NCBI GenBank assembly: GCA_023375785.1
Contig: SZWC01003634.1
Location: forward strand, 1-39,351
Source of the DNA: Penium margaritaceum
Taxonomy: Eukaryota; Streptophyta; Zygnematophyceae; Desmidiales; Peniaceae
Length of the DNA stretch: 39,351 nt
Reading direction: 5' to 3'
Positions 12,215 to 23,601 of the stretch are shown piece after piece. Under the pieces are notes generated by a model that was given only the letters and a program-made list of their open reading frames with translations, was not told the DNA's origin and did not search any database. Position 1 is the stretch's first letter. Each line of letters begins with the position of its first letter. Made by a program: the position numbers and the translations under genes.

Positions 12215-12395
12215 CAATATTAGGCAGTGAAATCCTCGATGGGGGTAGCTAACGGGAAAAAGAATCGTACGGGGGTCGCTCACGATTGCGAATTCGATGG
12301 GGGTAGTTAGAACAGGCTTTGAGGACGCGAAGTTGGTGTCCGAGAACACCGAGTAACTTCCCCCATTGGAGTTTTCGTGAGAGAAACTACACAAA
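12215..12395 (+). repeat. Left arm of inverted repeat with three 29-bp motif units
   Basis: Contains three copies of a CGATGGGGGTAGCTAAC-like motif starting at 12237, 12266 and 12295, exactly 29 bp apart. The arm matches the reverse complement of 14345-14500, including the outer AATATT block and an inner block (CCCCATTGGAGTTTT here, CCCCATCGGGTTTTT in the reverse complement of the other arm). The minus-strand open frame over it (12083-12448) shares FPVSYPHRG with the frame over the other arm, but the 29-bp period is not a multiple of three, so the conservation looks like DNA-level repeat structure. Confidence 0.8.
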
Positions 12396-12479
12396 ACTAA
12401 AAGACAGAGTGGTGAGAGCCGCCATGTGCCGTCCGCCGAATAAAACACAAAAAACAGTTTGGGACGATCTTCAACAGTG

Positions 12480-14110
12480 ACTAGACTTGCAAATATTTTA
12501 TCCTAGTTCTCCGGTCACAAACCTTATTTGCAATCGGTAGTCGGGATCGCCGACCACTAGTTCATCCTTTTTCACCAATGACGTAAATATCCCTCATTTT
12601 TCATCGATCTCACAGATGCGATCATTCCTGTTAGGAAAAATGTTTTAAGGATAATCCTAGGTCTATAAAGCAAAACGGAAATATTCCATAGACAAAACGA
12701 AGCCCAATCTATGTCTAATTAATAAAAATGTTTTTTCAATAAAGTGACGAATCGGGTCATTGTACTGATTTTTAATCATGAGCAATTATAATAAAGATAA
12801 CACAAGCTATCTCCATTTCATTCCATGAAACTATTCATACTTTGATCCTTTTTTGAATTTAATGATTTCTTACAAAATAATAAAAACTTATTTTACAAAA
12901 ATTATAAAACTTGGAAATAAAATTCATTTATAATTTTAATGTTATTTTCTAAATGTAAAAGAAAACAAATTGAAAATATGATGAAAATTAAAATAATAAA
13001 TAAATTGTTTTGGATTATTGAACCTAATATACTTTGAAATCTAAATTTTATTTCACTTATAACATTTAAATGAAATGAAATTTGAATGATTTTAATTTTA
13101 AGAACATTAAAGGGGTAAATCATCTTGGATATTTTCTTAAGGATTAGATGTTCGTTAATATTGGTGTATAAAGTAAACATTTCGGGTGTAAAGTTTGTAT
13201 GAATCATACAAGTTAAGTCATTAAGTAAAATTCATGCTTATTGAAATAAGTTTTCAATAATGCTTTCTGAAATTTTTTTTTGTTTTTAAAACAAAACAAA
13301 TATCTTAAATAAATTACATATATGCTAAAATTTCAATATATATAGTTATTCTTTATTCATTGAACATGTATAAACTTATATATTTTTTCTATAATATGTT
13401 GCAAAAATGTTCTAGAATTATGTTTTTCAGTATGCAACCCCCTCACCAAATACGTTAACATGCAAAATCCTTCTAAAATAATTTATTTAGGATGAAAAAT
13501 GTAAAATAAGTAGTAAAACATTTTTAATGATATATTTGAAACATTTCCGAGTAATTATGTGATGATATAAAATTTATATTTTACCATTACAATTAAAAAT
13601 TCAACGTGAATATAATTTTGTGTGTAATATCCTTTAGTGTGCAAAAAATCATTATTTGAAACTTATAAGAAACTTTTCATGCCTTCATTTATTGAAACGG
13701 TATTTATATGATAATTTATTGGAATATTTTGTAAAAAAAATCATTTTTTAGAACCTTCATGTTCTAATTTTATTTCATTTTGAGTAAATACTATTTTATG
13801 GTTTTTACCATCATTTAAAAAAAATTCATAAATTAATGCATAATTATTTTCTTCTCATAAAATGTTTCAAATAAAATTTAAATGATTGAATATACATATT
13901 TATTCGCTTTATATTGAAATAAAGGTGAAAATGTTCAATTTTGATATAGTAGTTTACGTGGAAATTACAATGTTTTAGTGGTTTACGGCTTCGGTGATTT
14001 CCATTAATTCATTATCATTTATTGTTTCTCTTCATGAAGGTATATCATATCATTTTGTGAATTCGGAAGTCTCTAATTTGTTTTCCTCCGATACGTGTTT
14101 GACACAAAAC
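12480..14110. other. AT-rich core between the inverted-repeat arms
   Basis: About 1.6 kb of strongly AT-rich sequence, with composition changing abruptly at both ends. Open frames such as 12902-13207 on the minus strand are Ile/Phe/Asn/Lys-rich and have no recognisable domain. I see no transposase. The core is what a non-autonomous DNA transposon or a matrix-attachment-like AT island might hold. Confidence 0.6.
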
Positions 14111-14344
14111 CTGGTGTCATGTACCGAGTCCATGTTGTGACCATAGGCAGAAATTAGGGGCAAGGAGGGATAAAAAAGAGGAGGATACCGATCTCGGTTC
14201 AACTATCGTCTGTTGAGGATGATCTGCCATTTTAATCTTGCTGTTTTTTATTTTCCCCGGGTTCAACGTCGTGCGCATGTGCGCAAGTTGTGCCACGCGT
14301 GGTTTTGTCGTTTGTTCCTCCACCTTGTCGGGAAGCGCATTTGA

Positions 14345-14505
14345 GGACTTCTCCTCTGCAAAAACCCGATGGGGTTGGTTAGTAGTAGGTCGATTCGACC
14401 AACTTCTAACTCCCCCCATCGAGAACGCAAACGTTAGCACCCCCCGTAATATATTTTTCCCGGTCAGCTACCCCCATCGAGGACTTCGCTGAATATTAGG
14501 ACGTC
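14345..14505 (-). repeat. Right arm of inverted repeat with three 29-bp motif units
   Basis: The reverse complement carries the same motif (CGATGGGGGTAGCTGAC) with unit ends at 14421, 14450 and 14479, again exactly 29 bp apart. The middle unit is degenerate at the same place as the middle unit of the left arm, so the two arms derive from one triplicated ancestor. The distance from arm to arm is about 2.3 kb. Confidence 0.8.
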
Positions 14506-14509
14506 TTTG

Positions 14510-15860
14510 GCGTGGCTTGATATACAAAACTTGTCTCGAATCTACGCGACCTCGAAAACGTTCGCTTGCCCGATCATCTGCAAGACCTCGATCGATCGTC
14601 CGAACGGTGTCCAGTAGACGATCGAGCGAGATCGTATCGTTTGCAGGGCACGCCGCCGATGTCGAGGCCCGAGCAGTTTTGAGAACACAGACCGAAAATC
14701 GTGCCTTGAAAAACGCTCCCTTCGATTAAGCAATTACAGGTCACGCGAATCATAGCCGCGGCTGGATAAGCACGAAAAAACGTTTTTTAACCCCCCTCCT
14801 CATCTCTTGTTGAGTTTCGTTGAATTTCATTCAAGCAAAGAGATTTAGCGCCAAATATGAAGACTGTCGTAGGTTTGTTATCATACTGGTTAAAATTTTG
14901 ACAAAACAAAACTAGATTGTCCTCCTTACATCCGATGAGGAAAGCGACGTAAATCAGATTGTGACATCACGCACAGGAGGAAGATGGATATAGGGGGCAG
15001 TCCACACTTGCCAAACCCTCGCACGCCAGGGAAAGCAGGCCCATTTGGGGTGCCACAGACCATGACACAGACTTTGTCGCCGTCTTTGCCGGAGACATTT
15101 TCCCCCCACAATCTAAGAAAATGAACCTGGACTCGCGCACTTTTTGTTCTTCGGAAGACCGCATCAATTGTTGTTAACCCTGGCAACGGCTTCGAACCCT
15201 CGGTTCATGCAAGTCTCGTTAACTGGTGTGAGACCTGGAACCGCGTCCCTCAAAGCCCGTCCAAAGGTTCGTCCGAACCTTCAAACTATTTGAAAAAAAT
15301 CATATTGTGGAACATTAAACAATTTTAGATTGATTTTATCAAACCACCTAACTTAATTTAAGTATTTTTTATCATCGGTTTAATATACCGCCACAAAATT
15401 GTTCGCCAGGCCAATGAGTCGAGGAAGGGGCCCACTCTCGCAGCTCCACTCAACCATAGAAGTTGACGCAAATGGAGCAGCCAATCACGTTTTAGGGTGG
15501 GAACACTATCGTAGACCTGCCGTATGCGCTCGATCTGTGTCGGTGGAATTTTTTTAAAGCATCCACATCATCTTGCGAGCTCCTTGTAACGCCAGGTCAG
15601 CTCATAGACAGCCCTTTATCGCCCCCACCTTCCCTCCTGTGCCGGATTCAGGCAAGTGTGGACCAGGCCCATGAACATCTTTCATGCCCATCTAACCATG
15701 GACCATGTTTCGAGGCATGTACCCAGGGCGGATTAATGCCACACCTAGTAAATCCCAAAAGCAATTGTCGGGAAAATTGAACAAACATCGCTTCTTCACG
15801 GCATATGTATCGCTCACAAAACGTTTTCCCCTTCGACGACATCTTTGAAACAACGGTTTT
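14510..15860. other. Unassigned GC-richer stretch
   Basis: GC-richer than the core to its left. Several overlapping short frames on both strands (14517-14729, 14542-14733, 14926-15186, 15648-15875) show no recognisable domains. I see no promoter, splice or repeat structure that would support a gene. Confidence 0.4.
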
Positions 15861-15861
15861 T

Positions 15862-16287
15862 TCAATGTCGATCATCGATAGTGCTCATTTGATGGTCAAC
15901 ACGAAAAAAACATATGTGACATGCTGTCGAACCATAATCCTCTGAAGCCTGCTCTTTTTTCCCTTCTATATCCGGAACAAGCAATGCAACGTAATGTTGA
16001 TAGCTAAATACACTTCGCATTGATGTAAGGCAGATTTGTAACGACGTGAATCTGCCATAAAAAAGTTTGATATCATTGATGGAGAGGGGACGGAAAGTCA
16101 ACAGGGTGTCACCAATGCAAATCCCCTTAAAATGGAGAACAATTATCATTTCATCCTGATCAACGGTTGCAAAGCCCTGTTCAATTGCCCGGTACCTGTG
16201 GTTGGTTGACGTTGCCATGCACGAGATCCTCACGTAGATTGTCAATGGTTGTGAAAAACTTGGGACCACGTCTTTCACGTTCATCAA
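15862..16287 (-). CDS. Hypothetical 141-codon open frame, unrecognised
   Basis: One of the longer uninterrupted frames outside the transposons. The predicted product begins MMNVKDVVPSFSQPLTIYV and has no motif, signal peptide or membrane segment that I recognise. A Kozak-like context is not evident, and the following minus-strand frame at 15648-15875 overlaps it slightly in another phase. It could be a fragment of an unrecognised element, an exon, or chance. I list it only so that it can be tested. Confidence 0.15.
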   Translation of the reverse strand: MMNVKDVVPSFSQPLTIYVRISCMATSTNHRYRAIEQGFATVDQDEMIIVLHFKGICIGDTLLTFRPLSINDIKLFYGRFTSLQICLTSMRSVFSYQHYVALLVPDIEGKKEQASEDYGSTACHICFFRVDHQMSTIDDRH

Positions 16288-16667
16288 GACACAAGATGAA
16301 TGTCCTCCTCCACGGATTCCCTCCCTCCCCCATGTCCTTCTTCTTATTTTCTCTTATTAAATGATGATTTCATTTGTGTCTTGAAAGATGAGGCTTGAAT
16401 TGCCCATGCCTATTCATGGCTGCGACATCTTAGACATGATTAGGAGGTATTTTATTTTCAACCATCGTAGTAGTCCGGTGTGCGAATTCCCATCTGGACC
16501 TGTCATGTTGTTAGACACTAGCTCAAGGATCATTCTTCGTTTTGAGGATGTTGACTTGACAAATGGTATGAAAGACGTAAGTTATGTTACTTGTGCAAGG
16601 TGAACGACTGATTGAATCCACTCCAAGTAACAACCTACACTACCATCGACTAAAGTGGATGGATTAA

Positions 16668-17216
16668 GGGTACGTTTGACATGTTACGACTTACAAGATT
16701 GGCCAAGTTGAAGAGTCTATTCAACTTATTGTTCCGCGATTTGCGAGGTTGTTTGGACAAATTTTTCCAAACCATCCACACTGAACTTACGCAATTGTGT
16801 TCTTGCCACACAGGATGTGGGTAAATATTTCATTACATGGTGGATGTAATCTAAAAGATTCCTGTAGAACGAACATGAAAAAATGTTTGTTTACTCACTG
16901 TCCCAAACGGTGCTCTGTAAATAGTTTTTACCAGGGTTGAAATGGCTTCCAATAGCACTTTTATGGAAAATTGTAGTATTAAGAAGCGTATAACAGAGAA
17001 AGAGGATGAATGGGATGGCACCAAGACACAATACACAAATAAAAAATAATCCAGAACGAAATGAGTGGTTCAAAAGAATATATCTCTCAACGAGGTCGTG
17101 CGAGCCATGTGATTCCTATGGGAACGTCGATATCCTTCTACATAGATCCGTTCTGTTGAGTGGATTCCTCTCACCTTGTGGAGTGATTTCCTAAATCGTG
17201 GCATGCCAAACACACC
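16668..17216. mobile_element. MITE-like element with TTAA flanks
   Basis: A 549-bp unit. Its left end reads GGGTACGTTTGACATGTTAC; its right end, reverse-complemented, reads GGTGTGTTTGGCATGCCAC. Both sides are flanked directly by TTAA (16664-16667 and 17217-17220). The terminal inverted repeats match over about 24 bp with several mismatches. The size, ends and lack of a coding frame fit a MITE. TTAA suits a piggyBac-like origin, while TTA/TAA with a GTGTTTGG-like end also fits PIF/Harbinger (Tourist) elements; the sequence does not decide between them. Confidence 0.7.
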
Positions 17217-17224
17217 TTAATGCA

Positions 17225-18575
17225 TGTCCACCAAATTAGAGGGATAAAAAGGCCTAACCACTCCCCATACGTTCCTATGCATGACTGAATGCCGTTCAAA
17301 TTTCACATAGACATGTACAAGCTCCGAGGTGGGCTATTCGTATCCATGAGGGCGATCCAATGGACCCATTGAGAAAACCATGTCGGATTGGTCAAGCGAG
17401 GGAGGATAATTCCTCCCCCCAGGATCCCATGGCGGTTCTTCCCCACTGCCATAAACAAGCAAAGAGGGAGACCCTTCGATTGCCACTCCAAATCCTGAAG
17501 GTCGGCGAGTGAACTGTTTGATGCCATATTCCATTTTTTGTAAGAAACGTCCAGCCAACGTTTTGGGTTATGTAGTATCCTATTGTTATCAGTTCATGGA
17601 CCTGTTTGGGACGTCCACCAACTGTGAGCTGTCATTGTTACTCTGTATCCTTGTAAGACACAGGAAATAGACCAAGAATGTTTGATAGAATCAAATTTTT
17701 CAGACTTACGTTGAATCTCTCAAAAACTCTGGACTAGTCAACAAGACCAGCTCATTTGACCGCATCCTTCTCCAATCACAAGATGAATTAGTGAGGAACC
17801 AACTTTTACACACTCAAAGATAGCTGAAGCTCCATACCCGACTTCAGCTGACAATTTACCAAAATCTAAAATGTTGAATCCATATGGTTAGGATGAGTAA
17901 ATATTAAAAAACAATACCTATTATCATGTCAGAAGAACTTTTAACTATATCAAAATTTCAATTGGTGGTCATAGACAGAGTCACGGTGGATCGTTCACAA
18001 GGGATGGTCGAATCATAAACATATGAAAGAAATACCACATAAAATTAATATATTTTATAATTATTTATTTCATTTATACTTATAAAAATTCATATATGGA
18101 TGCATGTAAATGAACACATGAATGGATACAATGAATTGACAGTACGTGGTCCATGGAAAATTCAATTATGGAGAAATTATAAAAATATAATGATTTTTTA
18201 GGTATAACTAATTAAATATGTTGGTTTGAAAGCACCTTGAAAAGAGGCCAATCTTATAAAATAATCCTAACCAAAAACGTTGAACTTAGAGTTACAAATT
18301 GAAACTTATATTTTCCTACATTTTTCATTCGCAAGTTTCTTTTGTATTCCCCTTTTGTCCAAAACTGCATAGGTTAGTACGTAGACCTGTGCACCTTTGT
18401 GCAACATTAGAACCTTGTTTTTATTTTGTATTCTTCGGGCGGCAAACTTGCCTGAGGAGATAACTTGTCCAGTCACCAGTATATTCGATGACTATGTAGA
18501 CTTGAAACCATGGCAAGCGCATACTCCAAGTTGTTAGCCATAAAAACATCATCTTCAACGATCACCACACTGAGT
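17225..18575. other. Unassigned stretch left of the gypsy C nest
   Basis: Mixed to AT-rich sequence (most AT-rich at about 17880-18350). Two overlapping minus-strand frames at 17303-17558 are short and unrecognised. No repeats or motifs that I can support. Confidence 0.4.
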
Positions 18576-18579
18576 AGTA

Positions 18580-19059
18580 CATTGGTTAACATGAATGATA
18601 TGCGAGACAAAAGACAATTTGAGGATTTGCAACATATGGATAATTTGTATTTAGCATCAATTGTACTTTGATGACAAGTGTTGGATGAATAGAGCACATA
18701 TATACAATGCAAAGAATGAGGACTAGGCATATGTTAGGTCTTTGGAGTTCGAGAAGTTCCCTTATGAAGTCAGGAGATTCAATAACATCAAGGTGTGATT
18801 TTATAAGGATCCAACTCTGTTGAGAAGTCGAGTGATCAATTTCAAAACATTGAAATAGTTCATGACACTTTCATCGATCCTTCTAGAAGGTGGTCAAAGT
18901 TGTTTGAAACTTATGAAATAGAAAAATGGAGGTTGGGCCAGTTGGCCAAAGTGCCCTCAGTCGAAGTACGTCAAAATCCTAAGTTCGACGCACGGTGGAC
19001 CATGAATCAATGGAAAAAATACCCACTCGCAGATTGTAGGGACTTGTGAAGGTTAGGGA
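18580..19059 (-). repeat. 3' LTR of gypsy element C, interrupted by hAT-1
   Basis: Homologous to 32660-33189. Matching blocks include GACAAAAGA-TT-GAGGATTTG, AGGCATATGTTAGGTC-TTGG, TGATTTTATAAGG, AGAAGGTGGTCAAAGTTGT and AGTTGGCCAAA. The last seven bases of the LTR are stranded at 27135-27141 because hAT-1 inserted between them. The left limit is uncertain between 18583 and 18601. Confidence 0.8.
19052..19059. repeat. 8-bp target-site duplication, left of hAT-1
   Basis: GTTAGGGA, repeated at 27127-27134. The match extends to GGTTAGGGACT on both sides. Eight bases is the standard hAT target duplication. Confidence 0.85.
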
Positions 19060-19180
19060 CTATGTTGCCTTTCCAAAGTCGAAGTAGACGCGGAGTCGCC
19101 AAGTCGGCACCAAGTCGACTTGGCATGGTTCTCCAAGTCGACTTTGCCTACCCAAGTCGGGGTTCAAACATGTCATAGAA
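19060..19180 (+). repeat. hAT-1 left terminal/subterminal repeat array (AAGTCG motifs)
   Basis: The motif AAGTCG or its variant (GAGTCG) occurs six times, twice as the palindrome CAAGTCGACTT. In Ac/hAT elements, clustered subterminal motifs bind transposase; the role here is inferred. Matched by the array at 27010-27126 in inverted orientation. Confidence 0.75.
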
Positions 19181-19540
19181 GGATTTGCTGCATTTGTGTT
19201 GGCCAATCATGAGAAGACATATGCACGACCATAAAATTCCACACAACTGAGCTCAAGCTCAAACATTTACTCATCTATGATCAACTTGGGTGAACCTCTC
19301 CATGGTATTAAGCAAGTCAATTATTAACAACGAATGACATGGACATGGCAAGTAAACTCAAAATGGACATTGCAGTGAATAAGGAATGAAAAACTTGTAA
19401 GCACAAGAAAGCACAAGTACATGCAAGTTAACGTCCCTTATGGATCCTCTTTGGGCGCTATGTGCTCTTTGCACCTACAGCTGTAGCACTACCTGATGCT
19501 AAACCTCGGATGCAAGCTTCAGCTATAGCACCGCCAGTTG

Positions 19541-22166
19541 CTAAACCCATTGCTCCTGGATCTGTGCTTCTGGCAATGCAAAACTTGCTGTTGTAGATGA
19601 CCCTGCTGTTGCACTTGACCTAGTGAACCTTGACGTTGCATTTGCCCCTAATAAGGCAGATGTTGCCTCAACATCCTTCCTCTTGCGAACTACTTTCCTC
19701 AAAGTCTGCCGCACATCCTTTTTTCCCTCTTCTTCCCTATCCTCTTTGTTCCCATTCCTATCTCCTCCTCCATCTTCCTCCATCTGGTCGATCTCGTCAT
19801 CCTCTGCCTCATCGTCCTCATCCTCTGTGTTACATTCTTCCTCCTCCCCTGCCAAATGGGCTCTCACCTCGGCCACCTCTGAGTCATCTCCGTCCGCTAA
19901 GTCTGCAATCCGTGGATCCCACACCAAATCTTCCTCCTCGTCTGGCTCGACCTCACCATCTGCTTCACTGTCGCTGTCACCAGCCTCCTCCTCCACAGCC
20001 TGCTTGATCTCAGTTTTCAACTTCTTGGCCCTTCTCTTCCCGTACATCCTTGTCAGGCGCACGTTGACACGTACCAATAGCCCTAGGGTTTTAACCTTCA
20101 ATCTGTTGCGTCGTGCTGTCTGGATGAGCTCGTGTTTGCTAAACACACGTTCGTTGTCAAAACTGTTGCAAGGCTGTGCCAAGAGCCTCATGTCAAAGGC
20201 TCTCAGTGTTGGGAGACCTGTCATGTGGTGGGCATGCCACTTGTATGCTGGGAGCTCACCGGGCATGACTTCCTGTATAGCTTCCTTGGCCCACTGCACG
20301 TCCCTCGCCTTTGCAGGGTCCTCATGGGGAGTCACCCATCCATTCTCAAATCCCTTCAGCTCAGTGCACAGCATGTCCTGTTCCTGGCTGTCTGGCATGA
20401 TCGCACTGATGACTGTGTTCCAGGCCTCGGTCGTCTTCTCATCCCCATCGAATTTGTGGCCAAAATGCTGCGGGTGGCAATGTTGTGCTACGGCAAAAAT
20501 GGGGCACGCCATCTGATTAGTCCAACGCATGCTCGGGCGCTCCAGGGAAAACTTCACCCACTACGGATTGCATGCCGTGCGGCAGCTACCCCATGACACA
20601 GCAAGCTTGTTCAAGGACTCAGTTGTGTCCAGCAAAGTCTTAAAAACAATGTCAGCTGTGCCACCTCCTGCATCAGCCCTTCGTAGAACCAGGACAATGG
20701 GAAACATCAGGTTCACCATGGCTTTCACCCGCACCCAAAAGACCCCCATCCTAACCAGGCGCCGCACCTCCTTTTTCTTTGCCTTCCATCGTGCATCCTT
20801 GCCCACAGTTCCAAACTCTGACCACTTCATGGAGTTGACCATGTCTACCAAAGTGTCACGCATTTGTAGCAAACTCTCTAACATCTTGTGCACAGATGCA
20901 AAACGAGTAGCAACAACTGGCAGAAACACCTTTCCTCCCTAGGTTTTTAGCCAGAAACTCAATAAGTCCTTGTTCCTGAAGTATGAAACAATTCTCTCAG
21001 CCTTGGCAATCAGAGCCGCTCCCCACTCTTTCTTAGCAACATCCTTTAAAACCAGGTCCCAGGGAATGTGCAACGCCATGGGTGAAGAACACAGATGGAT
21101 ACTTATTCTTCAGCTCCAAGTAGGCCTTCTTGTTGGTGGAGGCGTTATCCGTGATGACCATCACCACCTTCTCAACACCGACTTCAGCAATGGCACCGTC
21201 GATCACGATTGCAACGTGGTTGGTATCACGGACAACACCACTGGCATCTCTTGAGAAAAGGTGAGCCACGCCCTTGGCGTTCACTGCCATGGCCAAGTAG
21301 ATTGGCCTGATTTGAATGTCAGACCACTCGTCCACTCCTATGCTCACCTAAAATCTATCCCATCCACTGCGAAGAGGGTCCTCCAACTCCTCGTGCTCCA
21401 CATCCAGCACCAGAAGGATGATTTCAGTGACATTGTCACGGCTGGGTAGTTGGAAGGCTGGGATTGTGCTCCGTGCACCTTCCACCAGCTGAAAGACGGT
21501 AGGATCCCGTCAGAAGGAAATTGTCACAACATTATTTGCCATGATCCGCACAATCGTTTTCTAACACTGAGAGTTGGCAGCGTTGGCGATGTGCTCGAGC
21601 ATCGTGGTTTACCGTGCCAAGTTGAGAGAGGAAGCTGACACGGGAGTGGGGCTGCGTAGTGAGTCGGGAATGGTGGCGGGGGTTCTACCGGCATGGTTGT
21701 CAACGCCGTCTGTCAGACAGTTGCTTTCACCAACTCCATCCACACCCACCGTTGCTCTTGCCTCCTGTCTCTTCCGCTCTCGGACCAGTGCTTGTCAGTC
21801 CACGGGCCGGTCCTTCGTCCCCCACGCTTCTCCTTGGCCATTGTATAGTTTCTCGTCGTATGGAACAAAGGCGTCTGGAGGGCTAGCCACAGGCGGGAGG
21901 CTGAGCATGGCCCGGGCAGCAGCAGGAGGGTACTTGCACTTCACTATGTTGTGCACGAATGCTCCCACATGACCGCACATGCGGTCTGAACCGCCAGCCT
22001 TGATGACAGCACATGCTCCACACTGAAACCCGGGGTAGCCTGCCTACGTAGGTATGGGTTGGAAGAACTTGCTGAGCGCCCGGACAAGGAAGTCCCCGGA
22101 GAGTACAGGGAGCTTAGGTGAGGTAGCCACTTGTGCATACGTGGGATGCTTACCCCTCCCAGCCAT
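19541..22166 (-). pseudogene. hAT-1 transposase pseudogene (BED, DUF659, hAT dimerisation)
   Basis: Reads from an ATG at 22166. A BED-type finger (CGACAVIKAGGSDRMCGHVG, then KCKYPP) lies at about 22020-21920. The DUF659 catalytic part lies at 21347-21033 with GVDEWSD and VITDNAS (first and second Asp). A helical region follows at 20929-20561. The hAT C-terminal dimerisation domain lies at about 20240-20080 with NERVFS (catalytic Glu) and ARRNRLK. The three catalytic acids are thus still encoded. The gene is broken by stops in the 5' half (for example near 22030, 21610, 21345, 21030 and 20940) and by frameshifts; the 3' half is a clean 338-codon frame. About 170 residues follow the dimerisation domain, including a run of Asp/Glu of about 100 residues and then a basic segment, which is unusual for the family. 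Not functional as it stands. Confidence 0.85.
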
Positions 22167-22312
22167 GGCGGCCGAGTGGGGTAGAGTGAAATTGATCTGG
22201 TTAATTGCATCGCAAGCATATACCTAAAAGTGGGCTCCTCAGAAGGTGCGACGATGGATGCGCTACGTACGGGTTTGTCAAACTGCCACTTGGTTTGTGA
22301 GACTACTCGCAA

Positions 22313-22320
22313 AACCTGGG
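22313..22320. repeat. 8-bp target-site duplication, left of hAT-2
   Basis: AACCTGGG, with AACCCGGG at 26642-26649: seven of eight bases agree, as expected of an aged hAT duplication. Confidence 0.7.
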
Positions 22321-22329
22321 TAAGGGTGC

Positions 22330-22620
22330 ACACAGGATCTGGCCATCCGCGGCTCCTGCCCGCGGATCACAGTTCACGGTTCGACCCGCGGTTCCGGTTC
22401 CCTTTTTTGAACCCATCCGTGTATTCGCGGGTCTAGACAAGGGGGTGCTAGGGGAGGGGGTGCCTCCCGGAGATACACGGAACTCTCGTGAACCGAGATA
22501 TGGTCTGCCGGAAATTCGGATACCATCCGGATTTGAGCATCTTGTGGTTTGATGGAACCGCGGATCTCAACCGGGTCCATACAATCCGGGCTGTATCTTT
22601 GTATCCGCGGATTCACTTCA
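22330..22620 (+). repeat. hAT-2 left subterminal motif array
   Basis: Repeated CCGCGG-centred motifs: ATCCGCGGCTCC, GCCCGCGGATCAC, ACCCGCGGTTCC, GGAACCGCGGATCTC and TATCCGCGGATTCAC, in both orientations. The right end has the same motif. These are candidate transposase-binding sites by analogy with Ac; that role is inferred. Confidence 0.75.
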
Positions 22621-22629
22621 TGCCCGTCA

Positions 22630-23600
22630 TAGAGGAAAGTAAAATTGGGGAACAAGTTCATGCCTCAAACATTGATATTTTCTTTAGGGGGGTGCTTTTG
22701 TCCCTTCTATTCACTCATTCATACACTTGATTTTCAAAGTCGGAAGATACCTCGCATGATAGCATGCGAGAGCGCATGATGTGGCATAGCCACCCTACAC
22801 GCTGTCACCGACGCAAATTTTGCGTGCATTGGCTCCTTGAATCTGACCTGCCTTGTCAGACTTCCCCTTGTTTGTCCATCGACGGCACGATGATGCTAAT
22901 GCCTTTAATGTTTGTCGTGTGAAATTTAGCAAATAGTGGTTTGTCAAAATGTTTAGTCGTGTTTCTCATGGCTGAAAGGATAGCGATGATTCAACGCCGA
23001 TGAATGCCTGCCGTTCAATGCATGTAGAATCTTTGCGATGTATGAATATTGCAAAGAATACACATGTCACGGCAACTGCGATCCATCATGACTGACGCGA
23101 GGAGTCCTCATGTCAAAATCGTGTGGTGGCCGTGTCGCAGACATGCCACGTTTAGGGTTTTCAGCTCCGGCGGTTTAACTTATGTTTCCCGAACTCTGCA
23201 TAGATGCACTCTGACCGATGATGACTTCGGGTTTGTGAGTAGTTTGAGACGTGTAAACATTGTAGTGAAATAAATGGTGTGTAACTCTGAAAAGTTTGAG
23301 CCCCGACATATTTCATTTGGAAAAGCATGTGTTCTTCGAACATCAAGTGAACGGCGATGGTCTCGCGTATTCCACTCTCAACCTGTCGATGACCCATCCC
23401 ATCATCATGGATGGTCATGTCGATGGTAAAGTACCATCTTTCTGCATGGGCTATGTTCTGAGGCTAGGGTTTCGACCGAAGCCAAGACCATAGCCTTTGC
23501 TGGGCCGAGGGGGCGAGACCACTTGTCGGTGCCAGTTTTGTTGTGTTTTGCTTGGATGCTCAGAGGTTCGAGCATCCGAGCGGCTAAGTCCGCCGGTCGC
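22630..23600. other. hAT-2 leader region upstream of the transposase
   Basis: No recognisable coding sequence; short frames on both strands look like chance. It includes the expected promoter region of the hAT-2 transposase. I could not identify a convincing TATA box. Confidence 0.5.
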
Positions 23601-23601
23601 C

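Noticed and set aside
12083..12448. Possible protein sharing FPVSYPHRG with the frame at 14238-14492
   Set aside because: The shared residues come from the two arms of an inverted DNA repeat with a 29-bp period, which is not a multiple of three; no coding family was recognised.
12902..13207. 101-codon Ile/Phe/Asn/Lys-rich frame in the AT-rich core
   Set aside because: Composition explains it; there is no motif and no start context.
19623..20516. 297-codon Ser-rich open frame on the plus strand
   Set aside because: It is antisense to the hAT-1 transposase; its Ser runs are the reverse reading of Asp/Glu codons in the acidic tail.
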